64,000 bases of DNA from the NCBI GenBank assembly GCA_031277795.1, contig JAITLQ010000017.1, positions 113,264 to 177,263 on the forward strand, in the 5' to 3' direction. The translations under genes and the position numbers were made by a program. Position 1 is the first letter of the stretch; each line of letters begins with the position of its first letter. Source of the DNA: Arthrobacter sp. (GTDB lineage Bacteria; Actinomycetota; Actinomycetes; Actinomycetales; Micrococcaceae). Positions 1-7,852 of this stretch are shown piece after piece. The notes beneath the pieces are model-generated. The model was not told the DNA's origin. It was given only the letters and a program-made list of their open reading frames with translations, and did no database searches.

Positions 1-1326
1 GACTCCAGGCGCAGGCTGCCCCGGCACAGGGGTGGACGGAGTCCCCGGAGTCACCGGCTCTTCTTCGACGGTGACGGTCTGGGCGTTGTCGTCGATGTCC
101 TTGTGGGAGGCGACGACTTCGCCCTTGGAGAGGAGGTCTTCGAAGGCCACGAGGGTGGAGCCGGCGTGGCCGGCGGGGACGGTGAAAACCACGTCGACGG
201 TGCCCGAGGCGGTTTCGGGGGTGAAGGTGGTTTCGCCGGTGATGCCGGTGCCCTTGCCCGTGGCCTTGTCCATGAGTTCGCCCTTGAGGGTGTACTCCTG
301 GCCGGGGGTGAGGTTCTCGTACTTCACGGCGTCGACGACCTTGCCGCCGTCCCAGGAGATGACCTTGTCGCCATCGGCCTGGTCGGTTGCGGACGTGCCG
401 ATGCTGGGCTTAGCCGCAGTAGCAGTGAGATCGAGCTTGCCCGTGACCTTGTTCTGGTCGACGGTGATCATGTTCTGCGGACGCTGTGCACTCGTCCAGC
501 CAGTGGGCTCGCGCATCATGACCACTGCCGCAGGTGCCAGGCGCGAAGCCTCGACATGGACATCCGTCGCGGTGATGTCAATGGGAAGAGTGAACTTGCC
601 GTTTGCATCGGTCGTCACTTCAGCGGTTGCTGGCGTGGCGCCGGTGACAGCCACGTCAATTTCGCGCTGGGGAACCGGTGTACCGGTGGCTGCAAGCAGC
701 GTTCCAGTAACGGCTGTAGTCTCGCCCACAGCAGGAGCGACCGGGTCCGCACTCAATTCCAGGGTCCAAGGACCGTGATACTTCGCAGCATCAGCCTTGA
801 GCTGGTTGTAGATGGCCGGGACGCTGCCGGGCTTCTGGCCGCTTCCGATCGGATCCTCGTTCGCAGCGAAAGCGCTGAGCGCCCAGTTCGGGTCATAGAC
901 GCTCGTGCCGCCGGAATTCGTCCAGTCATGCACGATCACGGATACGGCGGCGGCGTAGTCGTCGGCGACCTTGCCCTTCTGTTTGATCACCTTGTGGCTG
1001 GCTTCAGAGACGATGTAAGCCAGGTCGGCCATGCGCGAGGCGGACAGTGCAGAGCCATCGTCACGCGTGAGCAGTCGAGGGGCCGTCCATCCTGTCGCGT
1101 TTTCAGGCTCGGGAGCCCAGATCGACGCGCACCAAGCCTCCAGCCCATCAGGCATGCGGTAGGTGCCTTCCCAGTTGGGAGTCCCGCCCTGCCAGAGATA
1201 GCCACGGACCTCACCGTTGGTGCCGTCAGCTTGTGCTGCTGGTGCGAGAGCAACCGCGCCTCCGAGGGTGGCCAGCGCTGTGCTTACTACGGCGACGGAA
1301 GCCGCCCATTTTCTACGTGTTCTCAC
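1..1326 (-). CDS. Thioester/VaFE-repeat surface-anchored protein, N-terminal part (runs off left edge)
   Basis: Open for 442 codons from a GTG at 1326 to the window edge with no stop, so the C-terminus is missing. GAAAGG lies 6 nt before the GTG. Residues 1-34 form a Sec signal peptide (RTRRKW, hydrophobic run, AQA). Residues 40-190 look like a thioester (TQXA-type) domain, with Cys66 in AWCASIW as the likely thioester cysteine. Residues 190-300 resemble Ig-like domains. Residues 305-418 form a VaFE repeat: PSIGTSATDQADGD, then TPGQEYTLKGELMDKATG, then TLVAFEDL. A Pro/Thr-rich linker follows (423-442). Such proteins are normally sortase-anchored adhesins or pilus-tip proteins; an LPxTG signal would lie outside the window. 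Codon use differs between halves: the N-terminal 300 codons use many A/T third positions, while the VaFE part is almost all G/C-ending, suggesting a mosaic gene. Adhesive function is inferred. Confidence 0.85.
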   Translation of the reverse strand, partial: MRTRRKWAASVAVVSTALATLGGAVALAPAAQADGTNGEVRGYLWQGGTPNWEGTYRMPDGLEAWCASIWAPEPENATGWTAPRLLTRDDGSALSASRMADLAYIVSEASHKVIKQKGKVADDYAAAVSVIVHDWTNSGGTSVYDPNWALSAFAANEDPIGSGQKPGSVPAIYNQLKADAAKYHGPWTLELSADPVAPAVGETTAVTGTLLAATGTPVPQREIDVAVTGATPATAEVTTDANGKFTLPIDITATDVHVEASRLAPAAVVMMREPTGWTSAQRPQNMITVDQNKVTGKLDLTATAAKPSIGTSATDQADGDKVISWDGGKVVDAVKYENLTPGQEYTLKGELMDKATGKGTGITGETTFTPETASGTVDVVFTVPAGHAGSTLVAFEDLLSKGEVVASHKDIDDNAQTVTVEEEPVTPGTPSTPVPGQPAPGV

Positions 1327-1447
1327 GTTGAACCTTTCATTCAGGGCCGGCAGGGAGTCCAGGCCACGTGGAAGCCAGGCGCGACGAATCTCGCGGCGCC
1401 GCATGTCTTCGATTCATGTGAGTTGTGCGGGGGGTAAAAGTGCCGTA

Positions 1448-1453
1448 ATTATA
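1448..1453 (-). promoter_or_regulatory. Candidate -10 box of the surface-protein gene
   Basis: On the reverse strand the hexamer is a perfect TATAAT, 122 nt before the GTG start at 1326. A -35 at the expected 17-bp spacing (1471-1476) reads TGTGAT, a poor match, and lies inside the CRP/GlxR-type palindrome. The surrounding 100 bp is markedly AT-richer than the neighbourhood. Confidence 0.5.
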
Positions 1454-1460
1454 GTCAACT

Positions 1461-1476
1461 TGTGAGATAGATCACA
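1461..1476. promoter_or_regulatory. Perfect CRP/GlxR-type operator
   Basis: TGTGAGATAGATCACA matches the CRP-family consensus TGTGA-N6-TCACA, and the corynebacterial GlxR form TGTGANNTANNTCACA, without mismatch. It spans the -35/spacer region of the surface-protein promoter, a position that usually means repression. A second, weaker symmetric stretch (GTGTCA at 1499-1504 and TGACAC at 1522-1527) lies upstream. Binding by a GlxR/CRP homologue is inferred. Confidence 0.6.
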
Positions 1477-1575
1477 CTTGGATCCGCGAATATGGCATGT
1501 GTCACATCTTCATGGATTTCATGACACCTCACGCGATCCGCCGACTCTCATCCCTGTGAGCAGTGCGAAATAAGG

Positions 1576-2067
1576 GTGGGTGGAGTGAGATCGGATGACG
1601 GCGGGGCTGGCCATCTTCGCGGTGGTGTGCTGGTAGAGGGGAGTGATCGAAAGCCGTTCACTCGCAAGGATTTCCGGCAGGACTACGCCCTGGGCTGGAG
1701 CGCCGGGACTTTTGCCCTTTGCTTGGGATTCCTGCCATGGGTGATCGTGCACGCAGCAGCGTTGGGAGCTGGAGGAAGTCTGGTGCTGGGCCTGATGCAC
1801 TTGGCGGCGGCCCTATCGGTGTGGACGATCTGCGTAGCCCTCATTGGGTTGGTCGTCGCATTCGTAGTTCCTGATGCCACTCGGTTGTGGGCGCACGAAG
1901 TGCGGCTCTCGATTGGCTTTGCGGCCGCCTCGGTAGCGCTGTCGATGTGGCTTGCGGCAGGGGTGACTGCTTGGGGGGACCTGGAAGCATGTTTCGTCGG
2001 GTACGCCACCGGTGTGTCGGCGGTCATCTTGTCCATGGTTTCTGCGCTTCGTAGGCGTGAGGGATAG
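1576..2067 (+). CDS. Small integral membrane protein, unknown function
   Basis: 163 codons from a GTG at 1576. In-frame GTGs at 1585 and 1627 are alternatives, and no strong ribosome-binding site decides between them. After a hydrophilic start (about residues 1-35) there are four hydrophobic segments: around GTFALCLGFLPWVIVHAAAL, LGLMHLAAALSVWTICVALI, FAAASVALSMWLAAGV and FVGYATGVSAVILSMV. It ends ALRRREG on the positively charged side. I do not recognise the family. Codon use includes many A/T-ending codons, like the surface protein and unlike the rest of the window, so it probably belongs to the same acquired segment. It is transcribed away from the surface protein across a shared 250-bp spacer. 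Confidence 0.55.
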   Translation: MGGVRSDDGGAGHLRGGVLVEGSDRKPFTRKDFRQDYALGWSAGTFALCLGFLPWVIVHAAALGAGGSLVLGLMHLAAALSVWTICVALIGLVVAFVVPDATRLWAHEVRLSIGFAAASVALSMWLAAGVTAWGDLEACFVGYATGVSAVILSMVSALRRREG

Positions 2068-2503
2068 CCCTTGCGGTCGACCTGATTTTTGTGATCTCGC
2101 GCCTCGGCGGCCAGATGCCGGCCGAGGGGTGCCCGCGAGGGGAAGGGGGCCGGGGCGGACCAACGAGCATTGCTTATAGTCCGCGTCGGTCTACTTGACC
2201 CCGTGACATTTTCACCCCAGTAACTGGGGGTGAATGAGCTCCGACTGTTGCCCCCCCGGCCAGTCGGAGAGCCCTGAGAGTCAGGGCTCTGCAGAGCGGA
2301 ACGCATCATTTGCGCATGACAGGATCCGCTCTGCGAAGGGCTGTTCGGCTCCTGCTTTTCCCCTGAGTATGCAGGAGCCGGGCAGTTCTTCATTTTCGCG
2401 GTATCAGGTACTACAGCCAAATGAGGCACGGAATATGCACCGTGTGGCGATGCGCCGACTAATCCCGTGGAACAATACTTACGTGTGGTGACACTATTGG
2501 TGT
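2068..2503. other. Gene-free stretch with a run of six hairpins
   Basis: I see no convincing gene in these 436 bp. Inverted repeats come in series: CCTCGGC 2102-2108 with GCCGAGG 2121-2127; TTCACCCCAG 2211-2220 with CTGGGGGTGAA 2224-2234 (one bulge); CCGACTG 2241-2247 with CAGTCGG 2261-2267; AGAGCCCTGA 2268-2277 with TCAGGGCTCT 2281-2290; GCAGAGCGGA 2291-2300 with TCCGCTCTGC 2325-2334; CGGCTCCTGC 2346-2355 with GCAGGAGCCG 2371-2380. The last four are perfect, and three of them abut with no spacer. The first may terminate the membrane-protein transcript; the rest look like a multi-stem RNA or a recombination substrate. The last 120 bp before higB are AT-richer and probably carry its promoter. 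Confidence 0.7.
2268..2380. repeat. Three consecutive perfect 10-bp hairpins
   Basis: Stems at 2268-2277/2281-2290 (3-nt loop), 2291-2300/2325-2334 (24-nt loop with its own CGCA/TGCG pairing) and 2346-2355/2371-2380 (15-nt loop) have no mismatches. The first two stems touch. None is followed by a T-tract, so this is not an ordinary intrinsic terminator. Strand of any transcript is unknown. Confidence 0.75.
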
Positions 2504-2785
2504 GTGATCCAGTCATTCGCGGACCGAGCTACCGAGAAGGTGTGGGACCGTGAGGTCGTGAAGCGCTTCTGTCCGGAGCTGCAGCGGATGGTACACGTGA
2601 AGTTGAGATTGCTGAACGCCGCTGATGACATCAACGATCTGCGCATCCCGCCGGGGAACAGGTTGGAGAAGCTCAGCGGCGACCGGGCAGGGCAGCACTC
2701 CATCCGCGTCAATGCTCAGTTCCGCATCTACTTCCGGTGGACCGCAGGCGGACCCGTTGATGTTGAGATCGTCGACTACCACTAG
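2504..2785 (+). CDS. higB: Type II toxin, HigB/RelE-superfamily mRNA interferase
   Basis: 93 residues starting at a GTG. The order is that of the plasmid-maintenance killer (HigB) family: MIQSFADRATEKVWD at the N-terminus, KLRLLNAADDINDLRIPPGNRLEKLSGDR in the middle, and the C-terminal core IRVNAQFRIYFRW followed by VEIVDYH. That core, with Arg and a terminal Tyr-His, is typical of ribosome-dependent RNases of the RelE fold, which cut mRNA during translation. Length fits the family (about 92 residues). The antitoxin gene begins 8 nt downstream, in the toxin-first order characteristic of higBA. Toxicity is inferred from family and pairing. Confidence 0.9.
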   Translation: MIQSFADRATEKVWDREVVKRFCPELQRMVHVKLRLLNAADDINDLRIPPGNRLEKLSGDRAGQHSIRVNAQFRIYFRWTAGGPVDVEIVDYH

Positions 2786-2793
2786 GAGGAACC

Positions 2794-3153
2794 ATGACTG
2801 AGAAGGCGCACGAGCCGGTCACCCCCGGCGAGATCCTCAAGAGCGAGTTCTTGGAGCCGTTGGGCGTGAGTGCCTACAGGCTCGCGCAGGCCACCCGCCT
2901 GCCGCAGACCCGCATCAGCGAGATCATCCGCGGACGCCGGCGCATCAGTACCGATACGGCCCTGAGGCTCTCTGCCGCGCTGGGGACCAGCGAAAGGTTC
3001 TGGCTGAACCTTCAGACCGACTACGACATTCAGCTCGAGCGGGATCAGCACGCCGAAGAGCTCGCTCACATCAGCCTCCTCACGGGCCTGAGGCCGACGA
3101 AGCGCCAACCAGGAGACGCTCGGCCCCAGTCCGTCCGCCGAGGGGCGCACTGA
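2794..3153 (+). CDS. higA: HigA antitoxin, XRE-family DNA-binding protein
   Basis: 119 residues from an ATG preceded by AGGAGGAACC, an almost ideal ribosome-binding site. Residues 10-75 are a helix-turn-helix of the HigA type: TPGEILKSEFLEPLGVS, then RLAQATRLPQTRISEIIRG and RRRISTDTALRLSAALGTS, ending FWLNLQTDYDIQ. It should bind and neutralise HigB and repress its own operon. The C-terminal 25 residues (TGLRPTKRQPGDARPQSVRR) are longer than in many HigA proteins and rich in Arg/Pro. Together with higB it forms a complete, apparently functional toxin-antitoxin module. Confidence 0.92.
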   Translation: MTEKAHEPVTPGEILKSEFLEPLGVSAYRLAQATRLPQTRISEIIRGRRRISTDTALRLSAALGTSERFWLNLQTDYDIQLERDQHAEELAHISLLTGLRPTKRQPGDARPQSVRRGAH

Positions 3154-3300
3154 ACGCTAGGCCGGCACGGTCAAGCGTGGGAGCGACTCATGCCAAGAGG
3201 CGCGGAGCTGGCTGTGCCACCTTGGCGCCTCGAGAGGAACGTAAGGCATCAGGCGTGGGGTGGATCGAACCGCTGCCGTTTTGGCACTTCTTAGCTGTAC

Positions 3301-4128
3301 CTAGCGCCGCTCTCGGTGCCCGCCCCTGGCGCGCAGGAGGCGCGCGGGGGTGAGCCGGGGCCCGGAGCGGGCGGCGTCCGCCTCCTGTGCCCCGCGCCCG
3401 GCGACCCGGCGGCCCGGGCCGGGCACGGCGTCGTCGTGCGTTGACTCCTGGCCGCGCCCACGGCGCTTGAGGATCGCCGGAAGGCGCGGCGGGCGCCACT
3501 CCTCGAGCCACTGGGCCGGCCCGGGCAGCTTCCATCCGAAGCGGCGGGCCAGCACGGTGAGGGCCGCTGCCGTGACGATCGAGGCGGCCATGCCCACGCT
3601 CGGCAGCCCCAGCTCCCAGAAGATCACCATCTCCACCGAGCCGATGAGCGCGCCCGTCGCGTAGAGCGTGTTGCCGCCAAAGACCGCCGGGATGCGGCCC
3701 ACCAACAGGTCGCGGATCATCCCGCCGCCCACGGCCGTGACGAGGCCGATGAAGACGGCGGGCAACCAGCTCAGGCCGGCGGAGAGCGCCTTCGCGGTGC
3801 CCGTGGCCGCCCAGCAGCCGAGCGAGAGGGCGTCGGCCACGGTGAGGACGCGCCGCGTCCAGCGCCCGCGCATCGGCACGAGGTAGGCGATCGCCGCGCC
3901 GGCGAGGGCAAAGACGAGGTAGAGCGGGTTGGTTAGTGCCACGGGCTGGCCCACGTTGAGCAGGGTGTCGCGCAGGAGGCCGCCGCCGAGGGCCGTGATG
4001 ATCGCCAGGAACACGAAGCCGACCGCGTCGAGCTTGAGCGACCTCGCGACCACGCCGCCCAGGATGCCGTTGGCCAGCACGCCGGTGAGGTCGACGACGT
4101 CGAAGGCGGCCTGCGGTTCAAGGAACAC
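3301..4128 (-). CDS. TRIC/UPF0126-family membrane protein
   Basis: 275 residues from the ATG at 4128. Two homologous halves each carry the family signature: ALGGGLLRDTLL (about residues 46-57) and AVGGGMIRDLLVG (about 131-143), within seven hydrophobic segments. This is the bacterial UPF0126 family (YicG-like), related to trimeric intracellular cation channels; proposed substrates include K+ or small amino acids. The last 65 residues (from LKRRGRGQEST) are a charged, Arg/Gly/Pro-rich cytoplasmic tail not typical of the family, whose members are usually near 205-220 residues. It stands alone, read on the reverse strand, separated from the upstream ROK gene by a strong hairpin. No tRNA or regulator is linked. 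Confidence 0.85.
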   Translation of the reverse strand: MFLEPQAAFDVVDLTGVLANGILGGVVARSLKLDAVGFVFLAIITALGGGLLRDTLLNVGQPVALTNPLYLVFALAGAAIAYLVPMRGRWTRRVLTVADALSLGCWAATGTAKALSAGLSWLPAVFIGLVTAVGGGMIRDLLVGRIPAVFGGNTLYATGALIGSVEMVIFWELGLPSVGMAASIVTAAALTVLARRFGWKLPGPAQWLEEWRPPRLPAILKRRGRGQESTHDDAVPGPGRRVAGRGAQEADAARSGPRLTPARLLRARGGHRERR

Positions 4129-4184
4129 GGGTCTCCTCTGGGGTCGTCTGCGCGGCGGCGGTTCACGCTACCACCGAGAACGCG

Positions 4185-4220
4185 CCAAGGGCCGTCGGGT
4201 GTGACCCCGACGACCCTTGG
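4185..4220 (-). terminator. Hairpin terminator between ROK kinase gene and TRIC gene
   Basis: CCAAGGG 4185-4191 pairs with CCCTTGG 4214-4220, and CGTCGGG 4193-4199 with CCCGACG 4206-4212, with a single internal mismatch. It lies 135 bp beyond the ROK kinase stop and just upstream of the TRIC start. It probably ends the peptide-transport operon transcript. Confidence 0.6.
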
Positions 4221-4354
4221 GTGCTTCGTCCGCGGTGCCCTGCGGTGCGCCTGGAGGCGGGCCCGGAGGGGAGCCCCCGGCGGGCCCGGCGGGGAGCCCG
4301 CCGGCGGTCCCGTCCCGGCGTCGGGTGCGGCGCACCCGGCCCAGGGGGAACGGC

Positions 4355-5257
4355 TCAGCCGAGCAGCGCCCCCACGGCCCCTGACCAGCCGCCGAAGGCG
4401 GCGGGCACGAGCTCCGGCAGGTGGTGGAAGGTGGCGCGTTGCCTCGCCAGCTCGGCCGCCCGCACCGGCAGCTGCGGGTGGGCCTCGGCCACACCCCCGC
4501 CGACGATGAGGCGCCCGGGGTCGACGAGGGCCGAGAGCACCAGCATCGCGGAGGCGAGCGCCTGCGCGGCCCGCTCCAGGATGGCCTGCGCGGCCTCGTG
4601 ACCGACCAGCGCTGCCGCCTGCAGGCCCTTCAGATCGCCGGGTTGGCCGGTGGCCCGCTCCCACGCCGCGGTCAGCGCGGGGGCGCCGATCACGGTCTCG
4701 AGGCAGCCGATCGCGCCGCAACTGCACGGTGCGGAGGACTCCGGCACGCGCACATGCCCCAGCTCGCCTGCCTGCCCGTGCGCCCCAGGCAGCATGACGC
4801 CGTCCAGGACGTGGGCGCCGGCCACGCCGGTGCCGAGCACGGCAACGAACACATCAGCGGCGGCGTCGCCGGAACCCAAGCGGGCCTCCGCCAACGCCGC
4901 GGCCAGGCCGTCGTTCATGACCGTCACCGGGACGCCGAGGACGAAGCTCAGCTCGCCCACGACGTCGAGCCCCACCAGCTGCGGGACGTTGGTGCACGCG
5001 CGCACGATGCCGTCCTGCACGATCCCGGGAACCGTCAGCCCCACGGACATCAGCGGCGCACCGGCCGCCACGGCGCGAGCCGCCGCCACGAGGTCGTCGA
5101 TGACGGCCTCGCCCGGGGACTGGCTGCGTAGCTTGTGGATCACGCGCGGAGCGCCGTGCGCCGGGCTCGCCACGGCCTTGATGCTTGAACCGCCGATGTC
5201 GAGACCCACCCGGACGGCGCCGGGGGCCTCGGCGATTCGTTCAGGCTGCGTCGCCAT
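4355..5257 (-). CDS. ROK-family sugar kinase
   Basis: 300 residues. The N-terminal phosphate-binding motif GLDIGGSSIKAV (about residues 18-29) and the ROK zinc motif CSCGAIGCLE place it among ROK glucokinase-like kinases, which phosphorylate hexoses or N-acetylhexosamines with ATP. MNDGLAAALAEARLG is the expected substrate/catalytic loop with Asp. No DNA-binding domain precedes the kinase, so it is an enzyme rather than a ROK repressor. Its start overlaps the end of the ATPase gene by 17 bp, making it the last gene of the peptide ABC operon. A muropeptide or glycopeptide sugar is an attractive substrate given this company, but the substrate is not visible in sequence. Confidence 0.85.
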   Translation of the reverse strand: MATQPERIAEAPGAVRVGLDIGGSSIKAVASPAHGAPRVIHKLRSQSPGEAVIDDLVAAARAVAAGAPLMSVGLTVPGIVQDGIVRACTNVPQLVGLDVVGELSFVLGVPVTVMNDGLAAALAEARLGSGDAAADVFVAVLGTGVAGAHVLDGVMLPGAHGQAGELGHVRVPESSAPCSCGAIGCLETVIGAPALTAAWERATGQPGDLKGLQAAALVGHEAAQAILERAAQALASAMLVLSALVDPGRLIVGGGVAEAHPQLPVRAAELARQRATFHHLPELVPAAFGGWSGAVGALLG

Positions 5258-6929
5258 GCTTCCCTTCCCAGCGAGCCGCGCGGCGCAGGGCCTGCACGGC
5301 CGGATCCGGCACCGGAACGGCGGCGAGCAGGCGCTGCGAGTACTCCTCCTGCGGGGAGATGAGCACCTGATCCACGGGGCCGAGCTCCACGATCTTGCCC
5401 CGGCGCATGACGGCCACGCGGTCAGACATCTGGTGCACCACCGCGAGGTCGTGGCTGATGAACAGGCACGCGAAGCCGATCCGCTCCTGCAGCTCGCCGA
5501 GCAGGCGCAGCACGGTGGCCTGCACCGACACGTCGAGCGCTGACGTCGGTTCGTCCGCCACGAGCAGCTCGGGTTCGAGCGCCACGGCGCGGGCTAGGCC
5601 CACGCGCTGACGCTGGCCACCGGAGAGCTCGTGGGGGTAGCGGTCGGCGTACTCGCCCGGCAGCTCCACGGCCTCGAGCAGCTCGCGCACGCGGGCGACC
5701 CGGTCGGCGCGGGACTTGGGCGCCAGCTGCGGCTGCACCTGCATGGGTTCGAGGATCGCTTGGCCCACCGTGATGCGCGGATCGATCGAGGACCCCGGGT
5801 CCTGGAAGATCACGCCGACGCGCGAGCGCACCTTGCGTTCGGCGCGCTCGTTGCGCCAGCGGCCGGTCATCTGGGTGCCGAGCACCTGCACCCGGCCCTC
5901 ATCCACGGGGATGAGGCCGAGCGCGGCGCGGCCGAGCGTCGACTTGCCGGAACCGGATTCGCCCACGAGGCCAACGATCTCGCCGGGGGCGACGGTGAGG
6001 CTGACGTCATCCAGCGCGTGGATCGTGGCGCCCTTGACGCGGTAGCTGAGCTTGGCGCCGCTCACGCTGAGCGCGGGGGTGGCGCCGGCGGAGCCCTCCG
6101 CAATGCCCGACGGCGTGTGCTCGCCCGCCACTGGCAGGCGCGGCACGGCGGCGAGCAGCCGGCGCGTGTAGTCGTGCGCCGGCTGGGTGAGCACCTGTTC
6201 GGTGGTGCCGACCTCCACGAGGTCGCCGCGGAACATCACGGCGACGCGGTGGGCCACATCCGCCACGACACCCATGTTGTGGGTGACGAGCAGGAAGGCG
6301 GTCCCGGATTCCTCGGCGAGGGAGCGGATGAGGTCGAGGATCTCGGCCTGGACCGTGACGTCGAGGGCCGTGGTGGGCTCGTCGGCGATGATCAGCTCCG
6401 GCTTGCACGCCAGGGCGATCGCGATGACCACGCGCTGCCGCTGGCCGCCGGACATCTCGTGGGGGAAGCCCTTCGCCTTGGCCTCCGGCTCGGGGATGCC
6501 CACGCGTCGCAGCAGCGCCACCGCGCGCTCGTGGGCCTCGGCCTTGGGGAGCTCCTCGTGGTTGAGGATGGCCTCGGCGATCTGATCCCCGATGCGCATG
6601 GTCGGGTTCAGCGCGGTCATGGGCTCCTGGAAGATCATGCCGACCTTGGCGCCGCGGATGGAGTTCATTTCGCGCTCGGAGCGGCCAACGATCTCCTCGC
6701 CGCCGAGCGAGATGCTGCCCTCGAGCGTGGCGGTCGCCGGGAGCAGACCCATGATCGCCAGGGACGTCACGGACTTGCCCGAGCCGGACTCGCCGACGAG
6801 CGCGAGCACCTCGCCCGCGCGCAGGTCGAGGCTCATGCCTTTGACGGCGCGCACGGGGCCGCCATCGGTGCGGAAGGTGACCTGGAGGTCATCCAGGGTC
6901 AGGAGTGCGGGCGTGGTGGGGGTGCTCAT
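5241..6929 (-). CDS. Dipeptide/oligopeptide ABC transporter, fused two-domain ATPase (DppD-DppF)
   Basis: 562 residues from the ATG at 6929; a longer upstream reading frame is ruled out because it would run through the permease gene. It carries two complete nucleotide-binding domains. The first has Walker A GESGSGKS at 46-53, signature MSGGQRQR and Walker B LIIADEPTTALDV. The second repeats GESGSGKS, LSGGQRQR and LLVADEPTSALDV. Each is followed by the oligopeptide-type C-terminal region. In enteric bacteria these are separate DppD and DppF proteins; the fusion is common in actinobacteria. The start overlaps the upstream permease stop by 4 bp (ATGA). It energises the permeases at the inner face of the membrane. 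Confidence 0.95.
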   Translation of the reverse strand: MSTPTTPALLTLDDLQVTFRTDGGPVRAVKGMSLDLRAGEVLALVGESGSGKSVTSLAIMGLLPATATLEGSISLGGEEIVGRSEREMNSIRGAKVGMIFQEPMTALNPTMRIGDQIAEAILNHEELPKAEAHERAVALLRRVGIPEPEAKAKGFPHEMSGGQRQRVVIAIALACKPELIIADEPTTALDVTVQAEILDLIRSLAEESGTAFLLVTHNMGVVADVAHRVAVMFRGDLVEVGTTEQVLTQPAHDYTRRLLAAVPRLPVAGEHTPSGIAEGSAGATPALSVSGAKLSYRVKGATIHALDDVSLTVAPGEIVGLVGESGSGKSTLGRAALGLIPVDEGRVQVLGTQMTGRWRNERAERKVRSRVGVIFQDPGSSIDPRITVGQAILEPMQVQPQLAPKSRADRVARVRELLEAVELPGEYADRYPHELSGGQRQRVGLARAVALEPELLVADEPTSALDVSVQATVLRLLGELQERIGFACLFISHDLAVVHQMSDRVAVMRRGKIVELGPVDQVLISPQEEYSQRLLAAVPVPDPAVQALRRAARWEGKHGDAA

Positions 6930-7852
6930 TCGCCCTGTCCTTTCACGTCGAAGAAGTCGCGCAGGCCGTCGCCGATGGCGTTGAACGCGCAGACGATCAG
7001 CACGATGCACAGGCCGGCGGGGAGGATCAGCCACCAGGCGCCGGCGTAGGTGTAGGTGATGCCGCTCGTGAGCATGGCTCCCCAGTCGGTGGAGGGCTTC
7101 TGCACACCCATGCCAAGGAAGGAGATGTACGCGACAAGCAGGATGGCGTCCGCCACCTGGAAGGTCGCGTTGACCACGATGGTGCCCACCGAGTTGGGGA
7201 CGATGTGCTTGAGCACGGCGCGCCCGTGGCCGCCGCCCATGGCTCGCAGCGCCACGACGTAGTCGCGCTGCTTGAGCGAGATGGACTCCGCGCGCACGAG
7301 GCGTGCGGGGACCAACCAGGAGACCAGGCCGATGACCAGGATGAGCAACGGCACCGTCGGCTTCACCATGGCCGAGAGGATCAGCAGCAGGAACGTGGCG
7401 GGGATCGCGATGCCGGCATCGACGATGCGCATCATGACGGAGTCGACCCAGCCGCCCACGTATCCGGCGGTGGCGCCCCACAGGGTGCCGACCACGGTGG
7501 CCAGGACGCCGGCGGCGAGGCCAACCATGATCGAGACCTGGCCGCCCACCATGAGCCGGCCGAGGATGTCGTAGCCCACGTCGTCGGTGCCGAGCGGATG
7601 GCCCTGCTCGCCCGGCTTCAGGAGCGCCGAACCCAGATCGGTGTGGGTCTGGTCCGTCTGGTAGACGAGCGGACCAACAAAGCAGAAGAGCACCAGCAGC
7701 ACCAGCACGGACAGGCCGGCCACGGCCAGCTTGTTGCGCAGGAAGCGGCGGGCGCCGCGGCGCCAGGGGGCGTTGCTGCGCGGGGCCTGGGCGGGAGCGG
7801 ACGCGGTGGCTCCGGCTTCCGGCAGGCGCGGGGTGGGCAGGGTGCGGTTCAC
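6926..7852 (-). CDS. Peptide ABC transporter permease, DppC-type
   Basis: 308 residues from a GTG at 7852 that overlaps the stop of the preceding permease by 4 bp. An N-terminal tail (about 1-35) leads into a first membrane helix (LAVAGLSVLVLLVLFCFVG), then the periplasmic HPLGTDDVGYDILGRLMVGG motif typical of DppC/OppC. The BPD_transp_1 core has the ATPase-contact loop (EAA-like, LRAMGGGHGRAVLKHIVPN) and the end FNAIGDGLRDFFDVK. It pairs with the DppB-type permease to form the membrane channel. Confidence 0.94.
   Translation of the reverse strand: MNRTLPTPRLPEAGATASAPAQAPRSNAPWRRGARRFLRNKLAVAGLSVLVLLVLFCFVGPLVYQTDQTHTDLGSALLKPGEQGHPLGTDDVGYDILGRLMVGGQVSIMVGLAAGVLATVVGTLWGATAGYVGGWVDSVMMRIVDAGIAIPATFLLLILSAMVKPTVPLLILVIGLVSWLVPARLVRAESISLKQRDYVVALRAMGGGHGRAVLKHIVPNSVGTIVVNATFQVADAILLVAYISFLGMGVQKPSTDWGAMLTSGITYTYAGAWWLILPAGLCIVLIVCAFNAIGDGLRDFFDVKGQGE

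Noticed and set aside
2234..2491. 85-codon open frame across the hairpin array
   Set aside because: Its length and composition come from the inverted repeats; no ribosome-binding site, no recognisable domain, and amino acid content is shadow-like.
3238..3290. Sequence resembling a tRNA T-arm (GGATCGAACC on the forward strand) after higA, as an integration site
   Set aside because: The flanking bases do not form a T-stem and no acceptor stem can be built, so I do not call a tRNA or att remnant.
5241..7481. 746-codon version of the fused ATPase
   Set aside because: The extra 184 N-terminal codons overlap the DppC permease gene in another frame; the ATG at 6929 in a 4-bp overlap is the natural start.
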